Below are positions 19,555-29,521 of a stretch of 64,000 nt of DNA, piece after piece. Source of the stretch: a bacterium (lineage in GTDB: Bacteria > Chloroflexota > Dormibacteria > Aeolococcales > Bog-877); the NCBI GenBank assembly GCA_021791415.1, contig JAJYWQ010000058.1, positions 27,656 to 91,655 of the forward strand, written 5' to 3'. The notes under the pieces are model-generated. The model had not been told where the DNA came from. It saw only the letters and a program-made list of their open reading frames with translations, and ran no database searches. Made by a program: the position numbers and the translations under genes. Every line of letters starts with the position of its first letter. The first letter of the stretch is position 1.

Positions 19555-20082
19555 ATGCCTGAGAGCGAGGTGGGTGCGTCGAGCCCCGCCTTGGCGCCTG
19601 CCGCGCTGGAGCGCCTCCGGGCGCTTCGATCTCGCTACCCGGTGGCCCGCTCGGCGGTGCTTCCGGCGCTCTGGGTGGTTCAGGACGAGCTAGGCTACCT
19701 GCCGCCGTGGGCCGAGGAGGTGGTGGCCGAGCAGCTCGGTCTTCTCCCGGGTGACGTGGCGGCCGTCGCCAGCTTCTACTCGATGTACTTCAACCACCAG
19801 CCCGGCAGGCACTTCGTCCAGGTCTGCCAGAACGTCTCATGCGCTCTCCGGGGAGCCGACGACCTGCTGGCCGGGCTGCGCGAGTGGCTCCAGGTCGACG
19901 AGGAGGGAGCCAGCCCTGACGGAGCGTTCACCCTTGAGGGTACCGTGGAGTGCCTAGGCGCCTGCGGCGGAGGCCCGATGATGCAGGTGGACCGCTACAG
20001 CCACGAGGACCTGAGCTTGGACTCGGCCCGCCAGATCCTGGAGCGGGTCAGGGATGGCGCGGGGGGCGGAGCCGGTGCCTGA
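19555..20082 (+). CDS. nuoE: NADH-quinone oxidoreductase subunit E
   Basis: Thioredoxin-like [2Fe-2S] 'SFYSMYFNHQPGRHFVQVCQNVSCALRGADDLL...VECLGACGGGPMMQVD'; SD GGGAGGGGGG. Confidence 0.95.
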   Translation: MPESEVGASSPALAPAALERLRALRSRYPVARSAVLPALWVVQDELGYLPPWAEEVVAEQLGLLPGDVAAVASFYSMYFNHQPGRHFVQVCQNVSCALRGADDLLAGLREWLQVDEEGASPDGAFTLEGTVECLGACGGGPMMQVDRYSHEDLSLDSARQILERVRDGAGGGAGA

Positions 20083-21358
20083 CGGACTGGTCCTCACCCG
20101 GCACCAGGGAGCGCCCGGGCTCACCACCCTGGACGGCTACCGCAAGGTGGGCGGATACCAGGGGTTGGCGCGGGCGCTGGAGATGGGCTCCGAGGCCATA
20201 GTGGCGGAGGTCAAGGCTTCCGGGCTGCGCGGCCGTGGCGGAGCGGCCTTCCCGACCGGGACCAAGTGGGGCTTCCTGCCGCAGGGCGTGTTCCCCCGCT
20301 ACCTGGCCGTAAACGCCGATGAGTCGGAGCCGGGGTGCTTCAAGGATCGCGTCCTCATCGAGGAGTATCCCCACCAGCTTCTGGAGGGGGTGCTGATCGC
20401 CGCCTTCGCCCTTCAGGCCAGCCACGCCTTCATCTACATCCGGGGGGAGTACCGCAAGCAGCGGGAGCTGCTGGAGGAGGTGGTCCGCGAGGCCTACCGG
20501 GCCAAGCTGGTGGGGAAGAGGATCCTGGGCAGTGACTTTGGCTGCGAGGTGGTGGTTCATGGAGGGGCCGGCGCCTACATCTGTGGCGAGGAGACGGCAC
20601 TCCTTGACTCTCTGGAGGGGCGCCGCGGCCAGCCCCGGCTCAAGCCGCCCTTCCCGGCGGTCAAGGGGCTGTACGGCCAGCCGACTGTGGTCAACAACGT
20701 GGAGACGCTCTCCAACCTGCCCTACATAGTGACCGAGGGGGGAGCCGCCTACGCCGCCCTGGGCACCGAGGCCAGTCCCGGCACCCGCCTCTTCTGCGTG
20801 AGCGGTCACGTGGAACGACCGGGAACCTTCGAGGTGCCCATGGGGCGCACCACCTTCCGGGACCTTTTGGAGCTGGCCGGGGGGGTCTGGCGGGGCCGAC
20901 GGTTCAAGGCCATGCAGCCCGGCGGGGGCTCGATGCAGGTCCTGGGGCCGCAGCACCTCGACGTCCCGCTCGATTTCAAGGCGGTGGCCGAGGCCGGCTC
21001 CTCGCTGGGAGCGGGTGCTCTGGTGGTGATGGACGAGACCACCTGCATGGTTGATGTGTCGCGCCGGTTGGTGGACTTCTACCGCCACGAATCGTGCGGC
21101 AAATGCGTGCCCTGCCGGGAGGGGACCTACTTCGAAAGCCAGCTCATGCATCGGCTCGAGGAGGGCCGGGCCTCGGCCGGGGAGCTCGCCACCCTGGCGG
21201 ACATCTGTGCCGGCATGGACGGGCGGTGCTTCTGCCCGCTGGGCGACACGGCCACGTGGTTTGTGATGTCCGCATACCGCATGTTCAAGGACGAGTTCGA
21301 CGCCCATGTGGGGGCGGGCCGCTGCCCGGTGCGTGCGCGCCTGGGGGTGGCCGCCTGA
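20054..21358 (+). CDS. nuoF: NADH-quinone oxidoreductase subunit F
   Basis: 'GLRGRGGAAFPTGTKWGF', 'NADESEPGCFKDR', 'GAGAYICGEETALLDSLEGRRGQPRLKPPFPA', 'ESCGKCVPCREGT'. Confidence 0.97.
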   Translation: MARGAEPVPDGLVLTRHQGAPGLTTLDGYRKVGGYQGLARALEMGSEAIVAEVKASGLRGRGGAAFPTGTKWGFLPQGVFPRYLAVNADESEPGCFKDRVLIEEYPHQLLEGVLIAAFALQASHAFIYIRGEYRKQRELLEEVVREAYRAKLVGKRILGSDFGCEVVVHGGAGAYICGEETALLDSLEGRRGQPRLKPPFPAVKGLYGQPTVVNNVETLSNLPYIVTEGGAAYAALGTEASPGTRLFCVSGHVERPGTFEVPMGRTTFRDLLELAGGVWRGRRFKAMQPGGGSMQVLGPQHLDVPLDFKAVAEAGSSLGAGALVVMDETTCMVDVSRRLVDFYRHESCGKCVPCREGTYFESQLMHRLEEGRASAGELATLADICAGMDGRCFCPLGDTATWFVMSAYRMFKDEFDAHVGAGRCPVRARLGVAA

Positions 21359-23259
21359 TGGGGGAGGCCGCGGCTCGTCCCGAGCTGGTGCGGGTGACCG
21401 TTGACGACCGCGAGGTGGAGGTCGCCCCCGGCAGCCTGGTCTGGGATGCCTGCGAGAGGGCAGGGGTCTTCGTCCCGGTCTACTGCGCCCACAAGAAGCT
21501 GGAGCCGGTCGCCGTCTGCCGGATGTGCCTGGTCGAGGTGGAGGGCATGCCCAAGCTGCAGCCGGCCTGCGCCACCCGGGTGGCGGACGGGATGAAGGTG
21601 CGGACCCTCACCGAGCAGGTGCGCAAGTTCCGCGACTCCAACCTGGAGTTCCTGCTTCTCAACCACCCCCTCGACTGTCCGGTCTGCGACCGGGGAGGGG
21701 AGTGTGACCTGCAGGACTTCACCCAGCGCTTCGGCCCCGGCCGCACCCGGCAGAGCATCCAGCAGAAGGTGCACTTCGACAAGGCGATACCTCTCTCGGA
21801 CAAGATCGTCCTCGACCAGGAGCGGTGCATCCTCTGCTGGCGCTGCGTGCGCTACTACGAGGAGATCACCGGGGAGAGGGAGATCGTCCTCCAGCAGCGG
21901 GGGGTGCACACCGTGGTGGACACCTTCGAGCGGCAGCCGCTGCGCAGCCAGTTCCAGGGCAATCTGCCGGAGATCTGCCCGGTGGGAGCGTTGACCCACG
22001 CCAAGTACCGGTTCCGGGCACGCCCCTGGGACCTCCGCCGCACGGCCAGCATCTGCTCCCACTGCAGCTACGGATGCAACCTCTTCGTGGACGCTCGCGA
22101 CGACCAGATCGCCCGCTACGCCAGCAGTGACAACGAGGACGTGGAGGACAGCTGGCTCTGTGACCGGGGACGCTACAGCTTCCCCGAGTACAACACCCGC
22201 GAGCGGGTGAGGGCTCCGGAGGCGGTTGTCACCGGTGGGCGCCAGGTGGTGTCCCATCGGGAGGCGGTGGCTCGGGCGGCAGGCCAGCTTCTGAGGATCA
22301 TCTCCGACCGAGGGCCACAGGCGGTGGCGGTCGTGGGGTCCGATCTCATGACCAACGAGGAGGCGTTCGTCCTGCAGTGGCTGGCGCGCGAGGTGATCGG
22401 CACCCCGCACCTGGACCATCGACTGCGGCCCACGCCTCACCTGAGTCCGGCCGACTTCGAGCTGAGCATCGCCGGCATCGAGGACTGTGACCTCATCCTG
22501 GTGCTGGGGGGTGAGCCCGAGCGGCTTGCCCCGGTCCTGACCCTTCGCCTCCACAAGGCGGCCACGAAGCGGGGCCGGCGGGTGGTGCGCCTTGAGCCGC
22601 CCTACGACTGGAGCGAGAAGGCGCAACCCCAGAGGGTCGGCGTCATCGCCAGCGAGCTCGACCGTGGGGCGGGAGCCGCCATCCGGGATCAGCTCCGGGG
22701 TGCTGGGCACCGCGCCGAGCTCCTCACCATCATGGAGCGGGTCAACAGCCGGGGATGCCAGGACATGGGCCTGCTGCCCGGATGGCTCCCCGGTTACATT
22801 CCAGCGCCCAGCCCGGGGATGGGCCTCCCGGAGATCCTGGCCTCCGCTGCCACCGGGCGCCTCAAGGCCCTCCTGGTAGTGAACCCGTCGGCTGAGCTCG
22901 AGGCCTCTCCGGAGTTCGAGGCCGCCCTGCGCGGCGTCGAGGCGGCCGTGGTGCTCACAGCCCACCCGGGAGCCGCCAGCCGGGGGGCCAGCGTGCTGAT
23001 CCCCGGGCGGACCATCGTCGAGAAGGCCGGCACCGTGACCAACACCGAGGGAAGGGTGCAGCGGGTGCGGGCGGCGGTCGAGCCTAGCCTCACCTTCCCT
23101 CCCGACCTGCGCACCCTGGGTGACCTGGCCGAGGCCCTGGGGGCCGACCTTGGAGTGTCCCCGATGGCCACCCCCGTCTTCGAGAAGTTGGCCGCGGCGG
23201 TCCCGGCCTATCGCGGGGCCCAGGCCGGGATGAGGGCCCGATGGGGGGATGGAGGGTGA
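21358..23259 (+). CDS. nuoG: NADH-quinone oxidoreductase subunit G
   Basis: N-terminal [2Fe-2S] 'YCAHKKLEPVAVCRMCLVEVEG', 'DCPVCDRGGECDLQDF', 'RCILCWRCVRYYEEI'; extra 'CSHCSYGCNLF...LCDRGRYSF' [4Fe-4S] motif. Confidence 0.95.
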   Translation: MGEAAARPELVRVTVDDREVEVAPGSLVWDACERAGVFVPVYCAHKKLEPVAVCRMCLVEVEGMPKLQPACATRVADGMKVRTLTEQVRKFRDSNLEFLLLNHPLDCPVCDRGGECDLQDFTQRFGPGRTRQSIQQKVHFDKAIPLSDKIVLDQERCILCWRCVRYYEEITGEREIVLQQRGVHTVVDTFERQPLRSQFQGNLPEICPVGALTHAKYRFRARPWDLRRTASICSHCSYGCNLFVDARDDQIARYASSDNEDVEDSWLCDRGRYSFPEYNTRERVRAPEAVVTGGRQVVSHREAVARAAGQLLRIISDRGPQAVAVVGSDLMTNEEAFVLQWLAREVIGTPHLDHRLRPTPHLSPADFELSIAGIEDCDLILVLGGEPERLAPVLTLRLHKAATKRGRRVVRLEPPYDWSEKAQPQRVGVIASELDRGAGAAIRDQLRGAGHRAELLTIMERVNSRGCQDMGLLPGWLPGYIPAPSPGMGLPEILASAATGRLKALLVVNPSAELEASPEFEAALRGVEAAVVLTAHPGAASRGASVLIPGRTIVEKAGTVTNTEGRVQRVRAAVEPSLTFPPDLRTLGDLAEALGADLGVSPMATPVFEKLAAAVPAYRGAQAGMRARWGDGG

Positions 23260-24314
23260 GCACGGCGGCAACCTCGGTCCTGCTGGCGGTGGTGGTGGCG
23301 GTGGTCAAGGGGGTGCTGATCATCTTCGTCCTGATGACCGCCTTCGCCTACCTGACCCTGGCCGAACGCAAGGTCTCTGCGCGGATCCAGCTCCGCTACG
23401 GCCCCAACCGGGTCGGTCCCTTCGGCTTCCTGCAACCGGCGGCCGACGGGGTGAAGCTCTTCACCAAGGAGAAGGTGGCGCCGGAGGGGAGGGACAACTT
23501 CCTCTACCTCCTGGCCCCGGCCCTGGCCGCCTGTGCCGCGCTGTTCGCCTTCTCGGTGATCCCCATCAACCAGACGATCTGTATCGCCGGGACTCATGGC
23601 GCCGGTCCGCTCTCCGCCTCGTGCCCCGGCGGTTACCCGCTGCACTGGGACCTGGCCCACCTCAACATCGGCCTGCTCTTCATCCTCGCCATCACCTCGC
23701 TCGGGGTGTACTCAATCTTTCTGGGGGGCTGGGCGAGCAACTCCAAATACCCCCTCCTCGGGGCGCTGCGGAGCTCGGCGCAGCTGATCAGCTACGAGAT
23801 GGCGGTCAGCTTCGCCCTCATCGGGCCTGTTCTGTTGGCCGGCTCCCTCAATCTGGAGACCATAGTCAACCAGCAGCACTCCCTCTGGTTTGTGTTCCTC
23901 CAGCCCATGGGGTTCTTGCTCTACTTCACAGGTGCCCTGGCGGAGACCAACCGGCTGCCCTTCGACCTTCCCGAGGCCGAGGCGGAGCTGGTGGCCGGGT
24001 ACCACACCGAGTACTCCGGCATGCGGTTCGGCCTTTTCTTCATGGCCGAGTACATCAACATGGTCACCGTCTGCTCCATCGCCACCGTGGTCTTCCTGGG
24101 GGGCTGGATGGCGCCGTTCTTCTTCCTGCCCAACTGGCTGGGTCCGATCTGGTTTGTGGCCAAGGTGGGCCTGCTGCTCTTCGTCATGATGTGGGTGCGC
24201 TGGACCTTCCCGCGGCTGCGCTACGACCGTCTCATGCAGTTCGGCTGGAAGGTGCTGCTGCCCCTCGGGCTGGCCAACCTGATGCTGACCAGCGTGTTCG
24301 TGGCACTGCGATGA
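23241..24314 (+). CDS. nuoH: NADH-quinone oxidoreductase subunit H
   Basis: 'AERKVSARIQLRYGPNRVGPFGFLQPAADGVKLFTKE', 'ALAETNRLPFDLPEAEAELVAGYHTEYSGMRF'. Confidence 0.97.
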   Translation: MGGWRVSTAATSVLLAVVVAVVKGVLIIFVLMTAFAYLTLAERKVSARIQLRYGPNRVGPFGFLQPAADGVKLFTKEKVAPEGRDNFLYLLAPALAACAALFAFSVIPINQTICIAGTHGAGPLSASCPGGYPLHWDLAHLNIGLLFILAITSLGVYSIFLGGWASNSKYPLLGALRSSAQLISYEMAVSFALIGPVLLAGSLNLETIVNQQHSLWFVFLQPMGFLLYFTGALAETNRLPFDLPEAEAELVAGYHTEYSGMRFGLFFMAEYINMVTVCSIATVVFLGGWMAPFFFLPNWLGPIWFVAKVGLLLFVMMWVRWTFPRLRYDRLMQFGWKVLLPLGLANLMLTSVFVALR

Positions 24315-24347
24315 CGATGGGACCTCGGCGTCCGGAGGTGAGCCCCT

Positions 24348-24920
24348 ATGTTCCGTGAGCTGCTGGGCGGGTTGCGCACCACCATGCGGGAGATGGTCAG
24401 CCCCCCGATCACCATCCAGTACCCCGAGGAGCAGCGCCCCATCCCCCCGCGGCATCGCGGCCGGCACATCCTCCATCGATATGACAACGGGCTGGAAAAG
24501 TGCATCGGCTGCGAGCTCTGCGCCGGCGCCTGCCCGGTGGGCTGCATTTACGTGCAGGCGGCCGAGAACGACCCCGAGCACCCGGTCTCTCCGGGGGAAC
24601 GCTACGCGATCCGCTACGAGATCAATCTGATGCGCTGCATCTACTGCGGGTACTGTGCCGAGGCCTGTCCCACCGAGGCCATCACCCTGGGCCCCCGGCT
24701 GGACCTCGTGGACTACAAGCGGGAGCGTTTGGTGGCCACCAAGGACGACCTCCTGGAGGCCTGGCCCGGCTTCCAGCCCCTTCCGGTGGCCGTAGCCCCT
24801 GGTCTCGGACAGGCCGCCTCCCAGCCCAGCCCGAGAGGGGCCGGGTCAAGCCACGCGGGCCCCGCGGGTTCGGCGCCCGGTCTCAGGCCCCCGATCCCTG
24901 GCGGGAGGGGGGGCACGTAG
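24348..24920 (+). CDS. nuoI: NADH-quinone oxidoreductase subunit I
   Basis: Two [4Fe-4S] motifs 'CIGCELCAGACPVGC' and 'CIYCGYCAEACP'. Confidence 0.96.
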   Translation: MFRELLGGLRTTMREMVSPPITIQYPEEQRPIPPRHRGRHILHRYDNGLEKCIGCELCAGACPVGCIYVQAAENDPEHPVSPGERYAIRYEINLMRCIYCGYCAEACPTEAITLGPRLDLVDYKRERLVATKDDLLEAWPGFQPLPVAVAPGLGQAASQPSPRGAGSSHAGPAGSAPGLRPPIPGGRGGT

Positions 24921-25453
24921 TGAGCGTCGTCTTCGGCCTGGCGGCTGTGATCGCCTTCCTGGGAGCGCTGGGGGTGGTCCTGAGCGAGCGCACCATCTAC
25001 TCGGCGATGAGCCTGGTGCTCAACATGGTGGCTCTGGCAGTGCTCTTCCTGCTCCTTGACGCCCAGTTCATCGCGGCCGTCCAGATCATCGTCTACGCCG
25101 GCGCCGTGATGGTGCTCTTCGTCTTCATCATCGCCCTGCTCTCCCCGGGGGCGGAGGAGCGGCTGCGGTCGGTGGAGTTGCGCCTCCTGCTGGGAGGAGT
25201 CGGCGCCGTGGCCTTCACCCTGCTCATCGGGCGCCTCACCCTCAACGGGATCACGGTCGGGGCGCATGGGCGTCTTCACGGGGCCCTGGGGCCGTTCTCC
25301 CCGGTGGCGGTCAACGCCCACGGCCAGGTCCAAACCCTGGGGGACCAGCTGTTCACCACCTACCTGCTTCCCTTCGAGGTGACGTCCCTGCTCCTGCTGG
25401 TGGCGGCTGTGGGCGCCGTGTACCTCTCCCGGCGGCGGAGGCAGCTGGTGTGA
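24920..25453 (+). CDS. nuoJ: NADH-quinone oxidoreductase subunit J
   Basis: 'SEAIYSA'-like 'SERTIYSAMSLVLNMVALAVLFLLLDAQFIAAVQIIVYAGAVMVLFVFIIALL'. Confidence 0.95.
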   Translation: MSVVFGLAAVIAFLGALGVVLSERTIYSAMSLVLNMVALAVLFLLLDAQFIAAVQIIVYAGAVMVLFVFIIALLSPGAEERLRSVELRLLLGGVGAVAFTLLIGRLTLNGITVGAHGRLHGALGPFSPVAVNAHGQVQTLGDQLFTTYLLPFEVTSLLLLVAAVGAVYLSRRRRQLV

Positions 25454-25755
25454 GCGGGCTCTTTCCGGGCTTCCTCATCCTCTCGGCCGCCATGTTCGCC
25501 ATCGGGGCGGCGGGGGTCCTGGTGCGGCGCAACCCGCTGGTGGTGTTCATGTGCATCGAGCTGATGCTGAACTCGGCGAATCTGGCCCTGGTCACCTACG
25601 CCCGCTACACCCACACCATGGCCGGCCAGGTCTTCGCGCTCATCGTGATCGCGGTGGCAGCCAGTGAGGTGGTGGTCGGGCTGGCGCTGATCACCGGCGT
25701 CTATCGCAGTGGGCGGCGCCTGGACCTGGACGAGCTCAGCGAGATGTCCGAGTGA
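25450..25755 (+). CDS. nuoK: NADH-quinone oxidoreductase subunit K
   Basis: 'GVLVRRNPLVVFMCIELMLNSANLALVTYAR...VFALIVIAVAASEVVVGLALI'. Confidence 0.96.
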   Translation: MSGLFPGFLILSAAMFAIGAAGVLVRRNPLVVFMCIELMLNSANLALVTYARYTHTMAGQVFALIVIAVAASEVVVGLALITGVYRSGRRLDLDELSEMSE

Positions 25756-27755
25756 ACCCGCAGCTAACGCTGGTTCTCAGCGCCACCGTCCTGGGGCTGC
25801 CCACCGCATCCTTCGCCGTGAACGCCATCACCGCCGGCCGGCTGCCGCGGCGGGTGGTCACCTACCTGGGGCCGGGATCGGTGCTGGGGGCCTTCGTGGC
25901 GACCCTAGTCCTCTTGGCCACCATGCTGGCACAGAGCCCTTCCCACCGCGGCGTGACTGTCACCTTCTGGAGCTGGCTGAACGCTTCCACAGGCGGTGGG
26001 TCAGGGGTGTCCGCCCACTCCGGTCTCAGCGCCGCCTTCAGTGTTCGCATCGATCCCCTGGCCATCCTGATGATGCTGGTGATCACCGGCATCGGCGGGC
26101 TGATCCACGTCTACAGCGTCGGCTACATGGCCGATGACGCGAGCTTCAATCGCTTCTTCGCCCTCATGAACCTCTTCATCACCAGCATGCTGGTGCTGGT
26201 GATGAGCAACAGCCTGGTGTTCCTCATCATCGGCTGGGCCATGGTGGCCTTCGCCTCGTATGCCCTCATCGCATTCTGGTACCAGCGGCCCTCAGCGGTG
26301 GCGGCGGGACGCAAGGCCTTCATCACCCAGGTGATCGGGGATGTCGGCCTGGTTCTGGCCGCCTTCCTCATCTTCCTCAACCTGAGAGGCCCATCGGGCC
26401 GACTCCTCCACACCGTGGACCTGCAGACCATCTTCGCCAACGTCGGGCCCGGTGCCCACTTCCACGGTGGGCTGGGCCCGGTCGGTGGGGGCATGGTGAC
26501 CACCATCGGGATCCTGCTCTTCCTGGGTGCCGCCGCCAAGTCGGCGCAGTGGCCGCTTCACACCTGGCTGCCCGATGCCATGGAGGGCCCGACCCCGGTG
26601 TCGGCGCTCATCCACGCCGCCACCATGGTCACCGCGGGCGTCTATCTGGTGGCCCGGTTCCACCCCGTCTTCCAGCAGGCTCCGGTGGCCGCGGGGCTGG
26701 TGGCGGTGGTGGGGATCGGCACCGCCCTCATGGCCGCCATCATCGGCTGCACCCAGTTCGACATCAAGCGGGTGATCGCCTACTCGACCATGAGCCAGAT
26801 CGGACTCATGATCTTCGCCGTGGGCGTGGGGGCCTACTCGGCGGGGATGTTCCAGTTCTTCACCCACGCCTGCTTCAAGGCGCTGCTCTTCCTGGCCGCC
26901 GGCAACGTAATCCACGCTCTCCATGACGACCAGGACATCAGGGTGATGGGGGGGCTGCGTCGGCGGATGCGCTGGACCTTCTTGGCCTTCACGACCGGGT
27001 CGCTGGCGCTGGCGGGCATCCCCATCTTCGCTGGCTTCTTCAGCAAGGAGGAACTCTTGGGACAGGGGCTGGCCCTGGGTCCGGCGGTGCCCTGGTTGTG
27101 GGTCATCGGGGTGTCGGTCAACGTGCTGACCAGCTTCTACATCTTCCGGGTGGTCTGGGTGGCTTTCACCGGAGACCCGCGCTCCACGAACGCGGAGCAC
27201 GCCCACGAGGCGCCGGCGGTGATGCTCTTTCCGGTGCTGATTCTCGCCGGCCTCTCCACGGTGGTGGGGTTCCTCAACATCGACTTCGCCGGCTTCGCAC
27301 CGGTCACGGTGTTCCAAGCCTTCCTGCAACCGGTGGTCGGGGTCCCAGCGGCCCAGGCCAGCCACCTGGTGGACGGCCTGGCTCTGCTCGCCGGTGTGCT
27401 GCTGAGCCTTGCGGGGCTCGGGGTGGCCTGGGCGGTGTACGGGAGGCAGGTGATGTCGCGCGAGTGGATCCCCCAGCGCCTGCCCTGGCTGTATCAGCTC
27501 TCCTTCCGCAAGTTCTACTGGGATGAGGTGTACGGCGTGGCCCTGGTGACTCCGGTGCTGGCCTTGGCCACGGGGGTGCGGCGGGTCTTGGAGCCCGGGG
27601 TGTTTGACTCGGCGGTGGGCGGGGTCCGGGACGCGGTGTCCCAGCTCAGCGCTGACCTGCGCACCTTCCAGACCGGGTTCCTCAAGGACTACGCGCTCTG
27701 GTTCTTCTTCTTCGCCGTCCTGGGGGTGGTGCTCATGGGGCTCAGGCTCACGTGA
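25752..27755 (+). CDS. nuoL: NADH-quinone oxidoreductase subunit L
   Basis: 'AKSAQWPLHTWLPDAMEGPTPVSALIHAATMVTAGVYLVAR', 'DIKRVIAYSTMSQIGLM'. Confidence 0.97.
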   Translation: MNPQLTLVLSATVLGLPTASFAVNAITAGRLPRRVVTYLGPGSVLGAFVATLVLLATMLAQSPSHRGVTVTFWSWLNASTGGGSGVSAHSGLSAAFSVRIDPLAILMMLVITGIGGLIHVYSVGYMADDASFNRFFALMNLFITSMLVLVMSNSLVFLIIGWAMVAFASYALIAFWYQRPSAVAAGRKAFITQVIGDVGLVLAAFLIFLNLRGPSGRLLHTVDLQTIFANVGPGAHFHGGLGPVGGGMVTTIGILLFLGAAAKSAQWPLHTWLPDAMEGPTPVSALIHAATMVTAGVYLVARFHPVFQQAPVAAGLVAVVGIGTALMAAIIGCTQFDIKRVIAYSTMSQIGLMIFAVGVGAYSAGMFQFFTHACFKALLFLAAGNVIHALHDDQDIRVMGGLRRRMRWTFLAFTTGSLALAGIPIFAGFFSKEELLGQGLALGPAVPWLWVIGVSVNVLTSFYIFRVVWVAFTGDPRSTNAEHAHEAPAVMLFPVLILAGLSTVVGFLNIDFAGFAPVTVFQAFLQPVVGVPAAQASHLVDGLALLAGVLLSLAGLGVAWAVYGRQVMSREWIPQRLPWLYQLSFRKFYWDEVYGVALVTPVLALATGVRRVLEPGVFDSAVGGVRDAVSQLSADLRTFQTGFLKDYALWFFFFAVLGVVLMGLRLT

Positions 27756-29521
27756 GCTGGCCGATTCTCTCGGTGACTCTCTTCCTGCCCCTGGCGGGGG
27801 CGGTGGCCATCTTGGCCATCCCGGCCTCACGGGTCCGGACGATCCGCCTCGCCCTGATGGCGGTGACCGCTCTCACCCTGGGCCTCACCTGCGTTGTCCT
27901 GGTGGCCTACCTAGCCGTCCCGCCGGCGGCCGCCTCCAAGCTGAGCGGCACCGCCAACGGCCAATCGCTCTCGTCGATCCACTCGCCCATAACCTTCCAG
28001 TTCCAGGAGCAGGTCAACTGGTTGCAATCGGGCACGTCGCTCTCCCACCTCCACCTGGCCTTCAACGAGGGAAACTCGGCCTTCAACCAGGCGGCGCCGC
28101 CGCCCATCAACTTCTCCTATCACCTCGGGGTAGACGGGCTCTCGGTCTGGCTGATGGCCCTGGCGGCGCTCCTCTTCCTGGTCGCGGCGGTGGTCCTCTC
28201 CCAGCGGGAGACGCGGCTGCGCACCTTCGCGGTCCTGATGCTGCTTTCCGAGGTGGGGGTGCTGGGCGTGCTCACCTCGCTGGACCTCATCCTCTTCTAC
28301 TTCTTCTGGGAGGCCGCCCTGATCCCCCTCTACTTCCTCATGATCGGCTGGGGGGACCCCAACCGGGGCCGGGCAGCGCTGAAGTTCATCATCTACACCG
28401 TCGCCGGCAGCCTCTTCATGCTGCTGGCCATCTTCGGTGTCTACTTCATCACCGGCGCTCAGACCGGCGTCTACACCTTCGACCTGCCCACGCTGATCGC
28501 CGCCCAGTCGTTCGTCCACACCACTCAGGCCACCACCTTCAGCCTCTTCGGGCACAGCTTTGCCTGGCTCAACCCCCAGGAGTGGCTCTTTTTGGCCTTC
28601 GCCCTGGCGTTCGCCATCAAGGTGCCGCTGGTGCCATTCCACAGCTGGCTGCCCGACGCCTACAGCTCGGGTACCACTCCCTTCCTGGTCTTCTTCGCGG
28701 GGATCGTCAGCAAGCTGGGAGCGTTCGGGCTCATCCGGTACAACCTGACTCTCTTCCCCCAGGCCAGCCATACCTTCCAGCCCCTGATGCTGGGCCTGGC
28801 CATCGCCAGCATCCTGTACGGGGCGCTGGCGGCTCTGGCTCAGACCGACCTCAAGCGGATCGTGGGCTTCGCCTCCATCAGCCACCTGGGCTTCGTGGTG
28901 CTGGGGATATTCGCCCTCAATGTGGACGGGCTCAACGGGGCGATCATCCAGATGGTCAACCACGGCATCGTGATCGCCGCCCTGTTCATCTGCGTGGGGG
29001 TCGTAGAGTCCAGGTTCGCCAGCCGCACCCTCTCCCAGCTGGGCGGGCTGGCACGCCCCATGCCGGTGCTGGCGGGCCTCTTCCTCGTGGTCACCCTGGC
29101 CGGCCTGGGCATGCCGTTGCTCAACAGCTTCGTCGGGGAGTTCCTCATCCTGCTTGGTGCCTTCCAGGCCAGCCCGGTCTGGGCGGTGCTGGCCAGCCTG
29201 GGCGTGATCGTGGCCTGCTGGTACATGCTCAGGATGTACCAGGGCCTGACCCAGGGTGAGCTTCGTTTGCCGGGGACAGGGGCGGTTTCCGAGCAGCTCC
29301 AGGCCGTGTCCCGCAGGCTGGGACGGTTGGACGTGGGCCCCGTCGAGGTGGTGGCGCTGGTCCCGCTGGTGGCTCTCATGCTGGTGATCGGGGTCTACCC
29401 GGCCCCGGTCATTCGCTACGGGCGGTTCAGTGCCGCCCAGTACGTGCAGGCGGCCAACCGCCAGACCGCCACCGAGCCCGCGCTGGCGAGCTCGCGCTCC
29501 GCCGCCAGGAGCCAGCCATGA
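27752..29521 (+). CDS. nuoM: NADH-quinone oxidoreductase subunit M
   Basis: 'DLILFYFFWEAALIPLYFLMIGWG', 'VPLVPFHSWLPDAYSSGTTPFLVFFAGIVSKLGAFGLIRY', 'DLKRIVGFASISHLGFV'. Confidence 0.97.
   Translation: MSWPILSVTLFLPLAGAVAILAIPASRVRTIRLALMAVTALTLGLTCVVLVAYLAVPPAAASKLSGTANGQSLSSIHSPITFQFQEQVNWLQSGTSLSHLHLAFNEGNSAFNQAAPPPINFSYHLGVDGLSVWLMALAALLFLVAAVVLSQRETRLRTFAVLMLLSEVGVLGVLTSLDLILFYFFWEAALIPLYFLMIGWGDPNRGRAALKFIIYTVAGSLFMLLAIFGVYFITGAQTGVYTFDLPTLIAAQSFVHTTQATTFSLFGHSFAWLNPQEWLFLAFALAFAIKVPLVPFHSWLPDAYSSGTTPFLVFFAGIVSKLGAFGLIRYNLTLFPQASHTFQPLMLGLAIASILYGALAALAQTDLKRIVGFASISHLGFVVLGIFALNVDGLNGAIIQMVNHGIVIAALFICVGVVESRFASRTLSQLGGLARPMPVLAGLFLVVTLAGLGMPLLNSFVGEFLILLGAFQASPVWAVLASLGVIVACWYMLRMYQGLTQGELRLPGTGAVSEQLQAVSRRLGRLDVGPVEVVALVPLVALMLVIGVYPAPVIRYGRFSAAQYVQAANRQTATEPALASSRSAARSQP

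Noticed and set aside
21127-23271. 714-aa minus-strand ORF
   Set aside because: Complete antisense of nuoF/nuoG; low-complexity composition, no motifs.
26292-27830. 512-aa minus-strand ORF
   Set aside because: Antisense of nuoL, His/Arg/Gly/Glu-rich shadow frame.
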